From positions 88,191 to 129,459 of the forward strand of contig CALUIE010000001.1 of assembly GCA_944320605.1 (NCBI GenBank): DNA of 41,269 bases, in the 5' to 3' direction. The notes beneath the pieces were generated by a model that worked only from the letters and a program-made list of their open reading frames with translations, made no database searches and was not told where the DNA came from. Every line of letters starts with the position of its first letter. The stretch's first letter is position 1. Shown here one piece after another: positions 33,733-41,269 of this stretch. This DNA comes from an uncultured Phocaeicola sp. (GTDB taxonomy: Bacteria; Bacteroidota; Bacteroidia; Bacteroidales; Bacteroidaceae). The translations under genes were made by a program, and so were the position numbers.

Positions 33733-33786
33733 AAACAGAAGTGACGGTATATCGGAAGCATACGGTATATCGTCACTTCTGTTTTT
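33733..33786 (+). terminator. Strong terminator after the M16 protease gene
   Basis: ACAGAAGTGACG pairs perfectly with CGTCACTTCTGT. The interior also pairs with two T-G/G-T mismatches (GTATATCG against CGGTATAT), and TTTTT follows. Confidence 0.9.
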
Positions 33787-33858
33787 ATATTAATCGGAAT
33801 AATGTTAAATAGTAACTAAATTGTGCAAACATTTTTCTTCCGCAAATAAACAATTAAT

Positions 33859-33866
33859 TACATTTG
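33859..33866 (+). promoter_or_regulatory. -7 promoter box for the NlpC/P60 gene
   Basis: TACATTTG followed by C matches TAnnTTTG and lies 26 nt before ATG 33893. No clear TTTG was seen at the -33 distance, though a T-rich stretch (TTTTTCTT) is there. Confidence 0.55.
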
Positions 33867-33892
33867 CTGTATAACTATAAAAACAGTATGAA

Positions 33893-34423
33893 ATGCTTGT
33901 CAGTGTACTCCATAAAAAAATAATATATACAGCATCCGCTGTGCTGTGCCTGTTACTCCTTTCGTCATGCGGAAGCCACAGACTGAACTATGATTTCCGG
34001 GAACTTGCCGTGGCAGCCATAAGACTTGACATGGATATAGATATAGACGACAATCACAAGCTATACATAGAGGCTTCAAATTGGATTGGCACCCCTTACA
34101 GATACGGAGGAAAAACAAAAAAAGGCGTAGACTGCTCCGGACTTACATCATCTATATACAGGACTGTATATAGAAAAAAACTAAGCAGAAGTGCTGAAGA
34201 ACAGAGGGATAACGACTGCAAGAGAGTTTTGAAGAAAAACCTTCGCGAGGGTGACCTTGTGTTCTTTCATAACGGAAACAAGAAAAAAAGAGCGTCACAC
34301 GTGGGCATATATCTGAAAAACGACAGATTCATTCATGCTTCAAGCAGTGTGGGAGTAGTTGTGAGCAGTCTTAATGAAAGGTATTACAGCAAGCACTGGC
34401 TTCAAGGTGGAAGGGTGAAATGA
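33893..34423 (+). CDS. NlpC/P60 family cell-wall peptidase lipoprotein
   Basis: The protein has 176 residues. The signal peptide ends in lipobox LSSC with Cys26, so the protein is a lipoprotein. The NlpC/P60 domain starts at WIGTPYRYGGKTKKGVDCSG with catalytic Cys81. The catalytic His136 is in ASHVGIYL and a polar third residue is in FIHASS near 148. These enzymes cut between D-Glu and diamino acid in peptidoglycan stem peptides. The size and arrangement match Spr/MepS-like Bacteroidetes homologues. The next gene begins 13 nt later, so the two are probably cotranscribed. Confidence 0.92.
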   Translation: MLVSVLHKKIIYTASAVLCLLLLSSCGSHRLNYDFRELAVAAIRLDMDIDIDDNHKLYIEASNWIGTPYRYGGKTKKGVDCSGLTSSIYRTVYRKKLSRSAEEQRDNDCKRVLKKNLREGDLVFFHNGNKKKRASHVGIYLKNDRFIHASSSVGVVVSSLNERYYSKHWLQGGRVK

Positions 34424-34435
34424 TTTAGGTTACAG

Positions 34436-35515
34436 ATGAGAAACAGTTCGAGAATAAATATTTCCATAATAATTGCAGGGATGCTGGTCATGGTAAACGA
34501 CATGGCGGCACAACAGCTTAATACAGACTTCAAGAAAGACTTCAAGGCAAACAATACCGACAGTGAGCTTAAGCTGAATGAAGACGCAATAAAACTGATA
34601 AAGTTTGATTTCATGCCCGAAATGGAAGATGAGATAAACAAACCATTGGAAGCTCCCCTGGAAAAATCGTGGATGAAGTTCAAGGCAGACCTTGCCGTAC
34701 CCAAAAGCCTGACGGACACAACTAAAGTGAGAAAACCTACAGGCTACATAAGAATGCTTCCCTACTCCATCTGGACAAAATTCGGCGAAGATCCGGTTTA
34801 CGATGTAATGGTATTCGGCAAGAAAAAAGAATATACAATATCGTGGACCATAAACCCGTTCGGAAATTACGAAGAAAATTACGGCTTGAGCATAGCCCCG
34901 TCGGCAGGCAGCATAAGCGACGGAATGAAGATACGGGGCGCAGGAATAGCAATAGGCGGACTGGATATCATGGGATTCATATACAATAATCTTACTGCGC
35001 GAGGAAGAATGCTCCAGCACAACAGAAAACATGCCAACGCATGGAAGATTTACCAAAAGTATCAGCCCACACTGGCAGACAGCCTGAAATTCCCGACTTT
35101 CTATAACGGACTGACATCACCGGTGTTCGATTATTCCGTTTCAAAAGACACGGCCATTATGCAGTCATTCCCTGTAATGACAGATTCCATGAGGGCGGAA
35201 ATAGAAATGGTAATAACAGCCAAAAGAGACACCATACGGAAAGAATACCTTGAAAAAGCAAATGAGGAAGCCGACAAGGACAGAAAACCTGACCGTGTAA
35301 AAAGAAATTTCAGATGGGACGTCAGGAAAGCCAAAGCCGCAAAACAGCAGAAAGACAAGGAAGACAAACTGAAGGAAAAGGAACAGAAAATGATTGATGA
35401 GCTGTCGGAAAGCATGGACAGCATTTACATCTATATGAGACAAAAAGAAGAGCGTGAGGCGCAGAAAAGAGCGGAACAGGAGAAGATACGCAAAATGCGC
35501 TACGGAATTGAATAA
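34436..35515 (+). CDS. Exported protein of unknown function with charged C-terminal coiled coil
   Basis: The protein has 359 residues. A signal peptide-like start (INISIIIAGMLVMVNDMAAQ) has cleavage predicted near residue 25. The middle part (about 90-190) has motifs RMLPYSIWTKFGEDPVYDVM and GFIYNNLTARGRMLQHNRKH, with Pro/Gly-rich strands. Residues from about 270 to the end are an alternating Lys/Glu/Arg helix (KAAKQQKDKEDKLKEKEQK) likely to form a coiled coil. It may belong to the Bacteroidales DUF4858 group, but I am not sure. Its position 13 nt after an NlpC/P60 lipoprotein hints at an envelope role. A terminator follows. Confidence 0.7.
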   Translation: MRNSSRINISIIIAGMLVMVNDMAAQQLNTDFKKDFKANNTDSELKLNEDAIKLIKFDFMPEMEDEINKPLEAPLEKSWMKFKADLAVPKSLTDTTKVRKPTGYIRMLPYSIWTKFGEDPVYDVMVFGKKKEYTISWTINPFGNYEENYGLSIAPSAGSISDGMKIRGAGIAIGGLDIMGFIYNNLTARGRMLQHNRKHANAWKIYQKYQPTLADSLKFPTFYNGLTSPVFDYSVSKDTAIMQSFPVMTDSMRAEIEMVITAKRDTIRKEYLEKANEEADKDRKPDRVKRNFRWDVRKAKAAKQQKDKEDKLKEKEQKMIDELSESMDSIYIYMRQKEEREAQKRAEQEKIRKMRYGIE

Positions 35516-35526
35516 TCACAATAAAA

Positions 35527-35564
35527 AACACCCTGTCGTTCGACATAAAATGACAGGGTGTTTT
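35527..35564 (+). terminator. Bidirectional terminator with an extra half-arm
   Basis: AAAACACCCTGTC pairs with GACAGGGTGTTTT (13 bp) and serves two convergent genes. A further ACGACAGGGCG at 35572-35582 repeats part of the right arm and could pair with CCCTGTCGT (35531-35539) as an alternative stem. Confidence 0.85.
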
Positions 35565-35593
35565 ACCTGAAACGACAGGGCGTTTCCCTCTCT

Positions 35594-35965
35594 CTATTTT
35601 TTGAATATGAAATACACTGCTAAAATAAGGCAGCAGAATGCGGCAAGATGGTTCCATTTAAGTTCCATCTTAAAGGCTATTACAGAAAATACCGTAAACA
35701 CAACAAGTGTGATAACCTCCTGAATAACCTTTAGCTGCATGATGTCGAACGGTCCGCCACTTTCCCGGAAACCAAGACGGTTGGCAGGAACCTGAAGACA
35801 GTACTCGAAAAACGCTATAGCCCAGCTGAAGGCTATCACACCTATAAGCGGTAAAGACTCAAACCAGCTGTATTCGCGCATCTTAAGATGACCGTACCAT
35901 GCGAATGTCATAAAAATATTTGACAAAATCAGCAATAACACTGAGAAAATTCCATGTGATAACAT
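35594..35965 (-). CDS. DMT family (DUF486) small integral membrane protein
   Basis: The protein has 123 residues with four predicted membrane helices spanning nearly all of it: residues about 6-25, 38-58, 76-95 and 103-120. Conserved-looking stretches are MTFAWYGHLK, SWAIAFFEYCLQVPANR and MQLKVIQEV. This fits the DUF486/DMT family of small drug/metabolite-type membrane proteins, whose substrate is unknown. The start is the ATG complement at 35963-35965. A hairpin repeat with the GCGGACGC core lies just upstream of the start, between it and the TtcA-family gene. Confidence 0.85.
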   Translation of the reverse strand: MLSHGIFSVLLLILSNIFMTFAWYGHLKMREYSWFESLPLIGVIAFSWAIAFFEYCLQVPANRLGFRESGGPFDIMQLKVIQEVITLVVFTVFSVIAFKMELKWNHLAAFCCLILAVYFIFKK

Positions 35966-35974
35966 ATTGTTTTT

Positions 35975-36090
35975 TAGTTTATAAGTTTTTAGTTGTTAGT
36001 TATTGGTTGTAGTTGTTGGTCATTAGTTGCGTCCGCATGGCTCTAACAACTAAAAACTAACAACCGATAACTCTTAATTATTAATTCTTA
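35975..36090 (-). repeat. Hairpin-forming intergenic repeat with ATGCGGACGCAACTAAT core, copy 2
   Basis: Read on the minus strand this contains AATAATTAAGAGTTATCGG, GTTAGTTTTTAGTTGTTAG, the core ATGCGGACGCAACTAAT (plus-strand 36022-36038), then ACCAACAACTACAACC. It is therefore the same element as 11635-11735. In both places it lies upstream of a start codon on the same strand and downstream of another gene's stop. Confidence 0.75.
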
Positions 36091-36830
36091 ATTATTTCCG
36101 GCAGCATATCCTCCTGTATGTTGCTCATGCTGCTCCACAGACTGTATCTTGCCTCCGGATTCATTTCCTGCAGGCGGCGCAGCACCTCTTTCATGTCCGA
36201 GCGGTGCGAGTCCTTCTCATACGGACAGTTCTTTATCTGCTTGCGGTATCCGCGTATTCGTGCCATTTCCACCAAATCCGATTCATGTATCAGGCACATT
36301 GGGCGGATAATGGTCATATCAAACTTACGCATCACCAGACGTGGAGGCATGGTACTTATGGCTCCCTGAAACGTCATGTTCATCAGTAGCGTCTCCAGAA
36401 TATCATCATTATGATGCCCGAGGGCTATCTTGTTGCATCCATATTCCTTTGCCACGGTAAACAGAGCCTTACGTCTGTTCCACGAACATAGGAAACATGG
36501 TGACTTACGGGTATCTGTAGTAGGATCAAAAGATGTGGTGTAAGTTACAAATTCCACACCGAGCGATTCCGCAAACTCACGCAGATACGTGGTGTCCGAT
36601 TTGTATTCTATGTTACTCATCTCCACATGCACAGCCATAACCGTAAAACGGGGCTTGAAAATTCTTGAACGCATGGCAAGCAATTCAAGCAGTGCCATCG
36701 AGTCTTTACCTCCCGACAGTCCTACCAGTATCTTGTCTCCGTCGCTTATCAGCCCGTAGTCCGTTATCCCTTTCAGGAAACGTTTGTTTATGCGGTATAG
36801 CGTTTTGTCTTCTTCAGTCTGTTTTGCCAT
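36081..36830 (-). CDS. TtcA family tRNA 2-thiocytidine biosynthesis protein
   Basis: The protein has 249 residues from the ATG at 36830. The longer frame from 36863 would start inside the -7 promoter box, so it is rejected. The PP-loop ATPase motif SGGKDS is at residues 39-44. The iron-sulfur cysteines lie in PCFLCSW near residue 122 and a later CPYE near 210, and LGHHNDDILETLLMN is a family signature. TtcA activates the C2 of cytidine 32 in tRNA and inserts sulfur; specificity for C32 is by homology. Its last codons lie in an AT-rich repeat. Confidence 0.88.
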   Translation of the reverse strand: MAKQTEEDKTLYRINKRFLKGITDYGLISDGDKILVGLSGGKDSMALLELLAMRSRIFKPRFTVMAVHVEMSNIEYKSDTTYLREFAESLGVEFVTYTTSFDPTTDTRKSPCFLCSWNRRKALFTVAKEYGCNKIALGHHNDDILETLLMNMTFQGAISTMPPRLVMRKFDMTIIRPMCLIHESDLVEMARIRGYRKQIKNCPYEKDSHRSDMKEVLRRLQEMNPEARYSLWSSMSNIQEDMLPEIIKN

Positions 36831-36851
36831 AAATAGTTTTAAAAAGCGGGT

Positions 36852-36860
36852 GCAAAGGTA
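36852..36860 (-). promoter_or_regulatory. -7 promoter box for the TtcA-family gene
   Basis: Minus-strand TACCTTTGC at this position is an exact consensus match 21 nt before the ATG at 36830. It decides the start by excluding the ATG at 36863. Confidence 0.65.
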
Positions 36861-36933
36861 CAAGAAAAGAATGATTTACGGAAGAAAATAAAAAATTGAA
36901 TATACAAAAAAGAGTAATTATGAAGTTTTTTTG

Positions 36934-36941
36934 TATTTTTG
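36934..36941 (+). promoter_or_regulatory. -7 promoter box for the TPR/PD40 gene
   Basis: TATTTTTG matches TAnnTTTG and lies 48 nt before ATG 36990. The in-frame start at 36939 would lie within it and is therefore rejected. Confidence 0.55.
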
Positions 36942-36989
36942 ATAACTAAAACAATTTACACACAACAGACTAATACAATAAAATTGAAT

Positions 36990-38414
36990 ATGACAAGACT
37001 TAAAACAAAAATAGCGGCGTTGGTTCTGTCTATGATTGCCGCCGGAGCCGGAGCGCAGACACTGAGTCAGGCACAAAGATGGTTCACACAAGGAGAGTTC
37101 GAAAAAGCAAAACCGGTATTCAAGAAGTTGGTAAAACAATCACCGTCAAACGCCAGTTATAACTTCTGGTATGGCGCATGTTGTTACGAAACCGGCGAGA
37201 TGATGGAAGGTCTGCCATATCTGGAGAAGAGTGCCGCAAGAAAAGTCATAAATGCTTATCTCTATGTAAGTAAGGCATATTACGACATGTACAGATACGA
37301 CGATGCCATAAAAAATCTGGAAGAACATATCTACTGGCTCGAAAAGAAGAAAAGAGATACATCCGAAGCTGAAGAACTTATGACGAAATATAGGAAAGGA
37401 GCACGCCTGATAAGAAGTGTAGAGAATATTACAGTGGTGGACAGCTTCGTGGTTGACAAAAAGAATTTTCTTGAAGCATATAAATTGGGAACGCAGTCAG
37501 GAACATTGGAGATGACTGTCAATAACGCCGAAAACGAGGATGTATGTATAGAGTTCGTAAACGAAATGGATGACAAGAAACTGTTGTCAGCCAAAGATGA
37601 TAACGGAAACAAAAAACTCTACTCAAGCGTAAAACTTATAGACAAGTGGAGTAAACCTCAAAGACTGAGAGGTATAAACGATGATATGTCGGAGTTGAAT
37701 TACCCGTTCCTCGATTCTGACGGAACAACACTGTATTTCGCGGCAAAAGGAGAAGAAAGTTTGGGAGGCTATGACATATACGTGACAAGGGCAGATTCGG
37801 AAGAAAACTCATATTTCAGACCGGACAATATGGGATATCCGTTCAATTCTGTTTACAATGATTATATGTTGGCAATAGACGATTACAACAACTTAGGTTG
37901 GTTCGCGTCGGACAGATACCAGCCTGAAGGGAAAGTGTGTGTGTATGTGTTCATTCCCAATGAAACAAAAACAACATACAATTATGACGCCACAGATGCC
38001 GGAAAAATGATTTCATTGGCAAAACTTGACAATATCGCAATAACACAAACCGACAAGGAGAGTGTAATAAGAGCCAAACAAAGACTGGCAAAGGTGACAT
38101 ACACAAGTAAAAACAAGAAGAATCCTAAAACAGAATTTGAATTCATAGTGAATGACAACAGGACGTACACCTCTTTGAATGATTTCAGAAACAAGGAAGC
38201 AAAAAAACTGTTTCAGGAAATGACCAAGAAGAAAAGCGACCTGAAAGAACTGGAGAATGAACTGGAAGGACTGAGAGAGAAATACTACAGAGCGGCGAAT
38301 AACGTAAAAAAATCAATGACTCCGGGTATTCTTGACAAGGAACAGAGAGTGGAAAACCTGAGAGCGGAAATTGACAAGATGACCGTAAGAATAAGGAATA
38401 TGGAACTTAAATAG
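36990..38414 (+). CDS. Exported TPR and PD40 (beta-propeller) protein with C-terminal coiled coil
   Basis: The protein has 474 residues from ATG 36990. The signal peptide ends at AGAGAQ near residue 23. Tetratricopeptide-like helices occupy about residues 25-120 (AQRWFTQGEFEKAKPVFKKL, then ACCYETGEMMEGLPYLEKSA). PD40-type blades follow at about 215-310 (YPFLDSDGTTLYFAAKG, then GGYDIYVT). A charged coiled coil ends the protein (KKKSDLKELENELEGLREK). The same TPR-PD40 order occurs in PorE of the type IX secretion system, but the OmpA-like domain of PorE is absent, so that role is not supported. A periplasmic or envelope role is likely. The stop is followed after 6 nt by the phosphorylase gene. 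Confidence 0.82.
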   Translation: MTRLKTKIAALVLSMIAAGAGAQTLSQAQRWFTQGEFEKAKPVFKKLVKQSPSNASYNFWYGACCYETGEMMEGLPYLEKSAARKVINAYLYVSKAYYDMYRYDDAIKNLEEHIYWLEKKKRDTSEAEELMTKYRKGARLIRSVENITVVDSFVVDKKNFLEAYKLGTQSGTLEMTVNNAENEDVCIEFVNEMDDKKLLSAKDDNGNKKLYSSVKLIDKWSKPQRLRGINDDMSELNYPFLDSDGTTLYFAAKGEESLGGYDIYVTRADSEENSYFRPDNMGYPFNSVYNDYMLAIDDYNNLGWFASDRYQPEGKVCVYVFIPNETKTTYNYDATDAGKMISLAKLDNIAITQTDKESVIRAKQRLAKVTYTSKNKKNPKTEFEFIVNDNRTYTSLNDFRNKEAKKLFQEMTKKKSDLKELENELEGLREKYYRAANNVKKSMTPGILDKEQRVENLRAEIDKMTVRIRNMELK

Positions 38415-38420
38415 AGAATT

Positions 38421-39299
38421 ATGAAAGAATATTTCGCACCATCGGAATTGATTATAAATGAGGACGGATCAGTGTTCCATCTGCATCTGAAACCGGAACA
38501 GTTGGCCGACAAGGTGATACTGGTAGGCGATCCGGGACGTGTGGCATTGGTGGCATCGCATTTTGACAACAAGGAATGCGAGGTGGAAAGCCGCGAGTTC
38601 AAGACTATAACAGGTTCATATAAAGGAAAAAGAATAACAGTAACTTCTACCGGTATAGGATGCGACAATATAGACATCGTAATGAACGAGCTTGATGCCC
38701 TGGCAAACATAGATTTCGATACGAGATATGAGAAAGAAAATCTGAAATCGCTGGAATTGGTGAGAATAGGAACATGCGGAGGTCTCCAGCCATATACTCC
38801 TGTAGGAACATTCATCTGCTCGGAAATATCAGTAGGATTCGACGGACTTCTGAACTTTTATGAAGGACGTAACGCTGTATGCGACCTGCCATTGGAACGG
38901 GCATTACTTAATCACCTCGGATGGTCAGGAAATATGTGCTCTCCTGCCCCGTATGCCATTCACGCCAATGAGGAAATGGTGGAGCGAATAGCCGGAAAAG
39001 ATATGGTGAGGGGCATCACGGTGGCATGTGGCGGATTTTTCGGTCCACAGGGAAGAAAACTGCGTGTTCCATTGGCAGATCCTCATCAGAACGAGAAAAT
39101 AGAAAGTTTCGAATACGACGGACGCAAAATAACCAACTTTGAGATGGAAAGTTCGGCACTGGCAGGACTGTCACGACTAATGGGGCACAAGGCCACAACA
39201 GTATGTATGGTAATAGCAAACCGTGTGGCAAAGGAAGCAAACACCGGATATAAGAACCAGATAGACGATCTGATAAAACTTGTTTTGGAAAGAATATAA
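38421..39299 (+). CDS. Nucleoside phosphorylase (uridine phosphorylase-like)
   Basis: The protein has 292 residues. The PNP/UDP superfamily motifs are visible: the phosphate loop VGDPGRV near residue 35, TSTGIGCDN near 75, VRIGTCGGLQ near 115, and FEMESSALAG with the substrate-binding Met/Glu near 240. It cleaves a nucleoside with phosphate to base and pentose 1-phosphate in salvage. Which nucleoside is uncertain; uridine or a related pyrimidine is plausible. Its stop overlaps the next start by one base (TAATG at 39297-39301), so translation is coupled. Confidence 0.88.
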   Translation: MKEYFAPSELIINEDGSVFHLHLKPEQLADKVILVGDPGRVALVASHFDNKECEVESREFKTITGSYKGKRITVTSTGIGCDNIDIVMNELDALANIDFDTRYEKENLKSLELVRIGTCGGLQPYTPVGTFICSEISVGFDGLLNFYEGRNAVCDLPLERALLNHLGWSGNMCSPAPYAIHANEEMVERIAGKDMVRGITVACGGFFGPQGRKLRVPLADPHQNEKIESFEYDGRKITNFEMESSALAGLSRLMGHKATTVCMVIANRVAKEANTGYKNQIDDLIKLVLERI

Positions 39300-39784
39300 T
39301 GGAAGAGAGTTTCATACAGGAAAACAATATAGACAAGGAGGAAAAATATTTACATTTCCTGGAGCAGTACGCACGTCTGATTGAGAATGAAAAGAATATC
39401 ATAAGCGTATTGGCCAACACCACAGCAGCTCTGAAGGAAGCATTCGGTTTCTTCTGGATAGGTTTCTATCTTATAGACAATGGAGAACTCCATCTTGGAC
39501 CATTCCAGGGAAGTGTGGCATGTTATCGCATCAGAAAAGGCAAAGGCGTATGCGGAACGGCATGGGCTGAAGCAAAAACACAGGTTGTGGCGGATGTCGA
39601 TCTTTTCCCGGGACACATTGCGTGCAGTTCGCTGTCGCGTTCTGAAATAGTAGTACCTATGATAAGCGACGGAAACGTTGTAGGGGTTCTGGACATAGAC
39701 AGTGACGAACTGAACACTTTCGACGATACAGACCGCATATACTTAGAAAAGGTCGTGGAAATGATAGTAAAAAATTTATACTGA
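39299..39784 (+). CDS. Free methionine-(R)-sulfoxide reductase (GAF domain)
   Basis: The protein has 161 residues forming a single GAF domain. Cysteines at 75, 85 and 109 (in VACYRI, GVCGTA and HIACSS) have the same 10- and 24-residue spacing as the catalytic and resolving cysteines of E. coli fRMsr. This supports enzymatic function rather than ligand sensing. It reduces free Met-R-sulfoxide with thioredoxin, so TrxB encoded about 9 kb upstream would be the electron source. It is translationally coupled to the phosphorylase and 10 nt before mnmE. Confidence 0.92.
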   Translation: MEESFIQENNIDKEEKYLHFLEQYARLIENEKNIISVLANTTAALKEAFGFFWIGFYLIDNGELHLGPFQGSVACYRIRKGKGVCGTAWAEAKTQVVADVDLFPGHIACSSLSRSEIVVPMISDGNVVGVLDIDSDELNTFDDTDRIYLEKVVEMIVKNLY

Positions 39785-39794
39785 TTCAATAAAA

Positions 39795-41207
39795 ATGAAC
39801 ATTCTATATACAGATGATACAATATGTGCCATAGCTACGGCACAGGGAGGAGCAATAGGGACAATCAGAGTCTCTGGAAAGGAAGCCATAACTATAACAG
39901 ACAAGATTTTCACTCCGGTAAATGGAGTCTCACTTTCAGAGCGTAAACCATATACACTGACTTTCGGACACATCAACGGAGAAAACAGTGAGATAGTAGA
40001 TGAGGTATTGGTAAGTCTTTTCCACGGACCACATTCATATACGGGTGAAGACTCAACGGAAATTTCATGTCATGGCTCATCATACATATTGCAACAGGTG
40101 ATGCAACTGTTGATAAAGAACGGTTGTCGTGCGGCAGGTCCGGGAGAGTTCACACAGAGGGCATTTCTGAACGGCAAGATGGACTTAAGTCAGGCAGAAG
40201 CCGTGGCAGACCTTATAGCATCAACATCGGCAGCGTCGCACCGTATGGCAATGAACCAGATGCGAGGAGGATTCAGCCGTGAGCTGTCGCAGTTAAGGGA
40301 AAAACTCTTGCATCTCACCTCACTTATGGAACTGGAACTCGATTTCAGCGACCATGAGGAACTGGAATTTGCTGACCGTAGCGAACTTTCACAAATCGCA
40401 TCACAGGTGGAAGAAGTCATAAACGGTCTTGTACAGTCATTCAGTGTTGGAAACGCGATAAAGAACGGTATTCCTGTAGCAATAATCGGCGAGACAAATG
40501 CGGGTAAATCTACCCTGCTCAATACCTTGCTGAACGAAGAGCGTGCCATAGTGAGCGACATTCACGGTACTACCCGTGACGTGATAGAAGACACGATGAA
40601 CATAAAAGGAATTCTTTTCCGATTTATAGACACAGCCGGAATCCGCGATACATCTGATACAATAGAAAGCATAGGTATAGAACGTAGTTTCCAGAAACTT
40701 GACCAGGCGTCAATAGTTCTTTGGGTGATAGACAGCACAGAAGCTGAAACACAGATAAACGCATTGAAGGACAAGATAATTCCACGATGTGAAGGCAAAA
40801 AACTCATCTTGGTAATGAACAAATGCGATGTCACTCCGGGTACAGAAACTCTTCCGGATAAAGGAACACATTTCCCTGACAATAACTGTGTAGAAACAAT
40901 ATCCATCTCCGCAAAGAGACGCAATGGAATAACAGAATTGCAAGAACTACTCGTAAAAGCTGCTGCACTGCCAGAAGTGACACAAAACGATGTTGTGGTA
41001 AGTAACGTCCGCCACTACGAAGCCCTCTCCCACGCCCTTGAAGCCATCCACCGTGTACAGGACGGCATGTCTATAGGATTATCCGGTGACTTAGTGAGCC
41101 AGGATTTAAGGGAATGTCTCTTCCACTTAGCAGAAATCGTAGGTGGAGAGATAACGAATGATGAGGTGCTGGGGAATATATTTAAGAATTTTTGCATCGG
41201 CAAGTAG
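39795..41207 (+). CDS. mnmE: tRNA modification GTPase MnmE
   Basis: The protein has 470 residues with the expected three-part layout: an N-terminal tetrahydrofolate-binding domain (IATAQGGAIGTIRVSG at about residues 13-28), a helical domain, and an inserted G domain. The G domain shows G1 GETNAGKST at residues 232-240, G2 GTTRD, G3 DTAGIRDT and G4 NKCD. The C-terminal CIGK motif (Cys467) is the family signature. With MnmG it installs cmnm5/nm5 on U34 of tRNAs. No termination hairpin was seen before the window ends, only CGCTGATTTTCAGCG at 41254-41268. Confidence 0.97.
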   Translation: MNILYTDDTICAIATAQGGAIGTIRVSGKEAITITDKIFTPVNGVSLSERKPYTLTFGHINGENSEIVDEVLVSLFHGPHSYTGEDSTEISCHGSSYILQQVMQLLIKNGCRAAGPGEFTQRAFLNGKMDLSQAEAVADLIASTSAASHRMAMNQMRGGFSRELSQLREKLLHLTSLMELELDFSDHEELEFADRSELSQIASQVEEVINGLVQSFSVGNAIKNGIPVAIIGETNAGKSTLLNTLLNEERAIVSDIHGTTRDVIEDTMNIKGILFRFIDTAGIRDTSDTIESIGIERSFQKLDQASIVLWVIDSTEAETQINALKDKIIPRCEGKKLILVMNKCDVTPGTETLPDKGTHFPDNNCVETISISAKRRNGITELQELLVKAAALPEVTQNDVVVSNVRHYEALSHALEAIHRVQDGMSIGLSGDLVSQDLRECLFHLAEIVGGEITNDEVLGNIFKNFCIGK

Positions 41208-41269
41208 GATATTGTAATCAACTGCAACGAATTAGAACCAACTATAATGAAGTCGCTGATTTTCAGCGG

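Noticed and set aside
36831-36863. Longer start for the TtcA-family gene
   Set aside because: The upstream ATG at 36863 lies at or before the exact -7 promoter box TACCTTTGC, and the extra residues do not resemble the family; the ATG at 36830 is used instead.

Overview
The window is a chromosomal segment from a member of the Bacteroidales (Bacteroides/Phocaeicola/Prevotella-like). The supporting signs are: promoters of the Bacteroidetes type (TTTG, about 20 nt, TAnnTTTG); a bifunctional Fkp; a fimbrillin-family lipoprotein; DUF5063 and DUF5723 family proteins; a Wzi-type capsule protein; and very AT-rich TTAATTATTAA-type spacers. No rRNA or tRNA gene was seen. Genus-level assignment is not possible from the sequence alone.

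Layout. (1) Positions 1-8700 are accessory. They hold the tail of an MqsR-like toxin with its HTH/Panacea antitoxin, a wzi gene, a solitary DUF4143-type AAA ATPase flanked by a 96-bp duplication of the wzi 3' end, an Rpn/PD-(D/E)XK transposase-like gene, a small peptide gene plus a fimbrillin lipoprotein, and a two-gene ABC-type ATPase/partner cassette whose second gene carries a frameshift. (2) Positions 8712-20558 are a surface-polysaccharide cluster: fkp, a nucleotide-sugar dehydrogenase, a WcaJ-type initiating sugar-phosphate transferase, a Wza-like export protein, a Wzz-like chain-length regulator, gmd and fcl. It supplies GDP-L-fucose by both salvage (Fkp) and de novo (Gmd/Fcl) routes and carries initiation and export parts. 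No glycosyltransferase, flippase or polymerase is present in this interval. (3) Positions 20621-23945 hold a lipoprotein plus outer-membrane barrel (DUF5723) pair. (4) Positions 23967-26386 on the minus strand hold DUF5063, a DEDDy exonuclease and an RlmI-like rRNA methyltransferase. (5) Positions 26487-33786 hold ftsK, a LolA-like carrier, trxB and an M16 protease. (6) Positions 33859-35564 hold an NlpC/P60 lipoprotein and an unassigned exported protein, convergent with a DMT/DUF486 membrane protein and a TtcA-family tRNA thiolase on the minus strand. (7) Positions 36934-41207 hold a TPR/PD40 protein, a nucleoside phosphorylase, a free methionine-(R)-sulfoxide reductase and mnmE.

The most notable structures not explained by ordinary genes are three. 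First, the 96-bp direct repeat of the wzi 3' end brackets a 1.6-kb unit containing only the ATPase gene and supplies that gene's stop codon. Second, promoter/operator segments upstream of the ABC-type ATPase cassette and upstream of fkp are near-identical, as if the cassette had duplicated or captured the promoter of the polysaccharide operon. Third, two copies of a hairpin-forming intergenic repeat with a GCGGACGC core sit just upstream of unrelated start codons on opposite strands.
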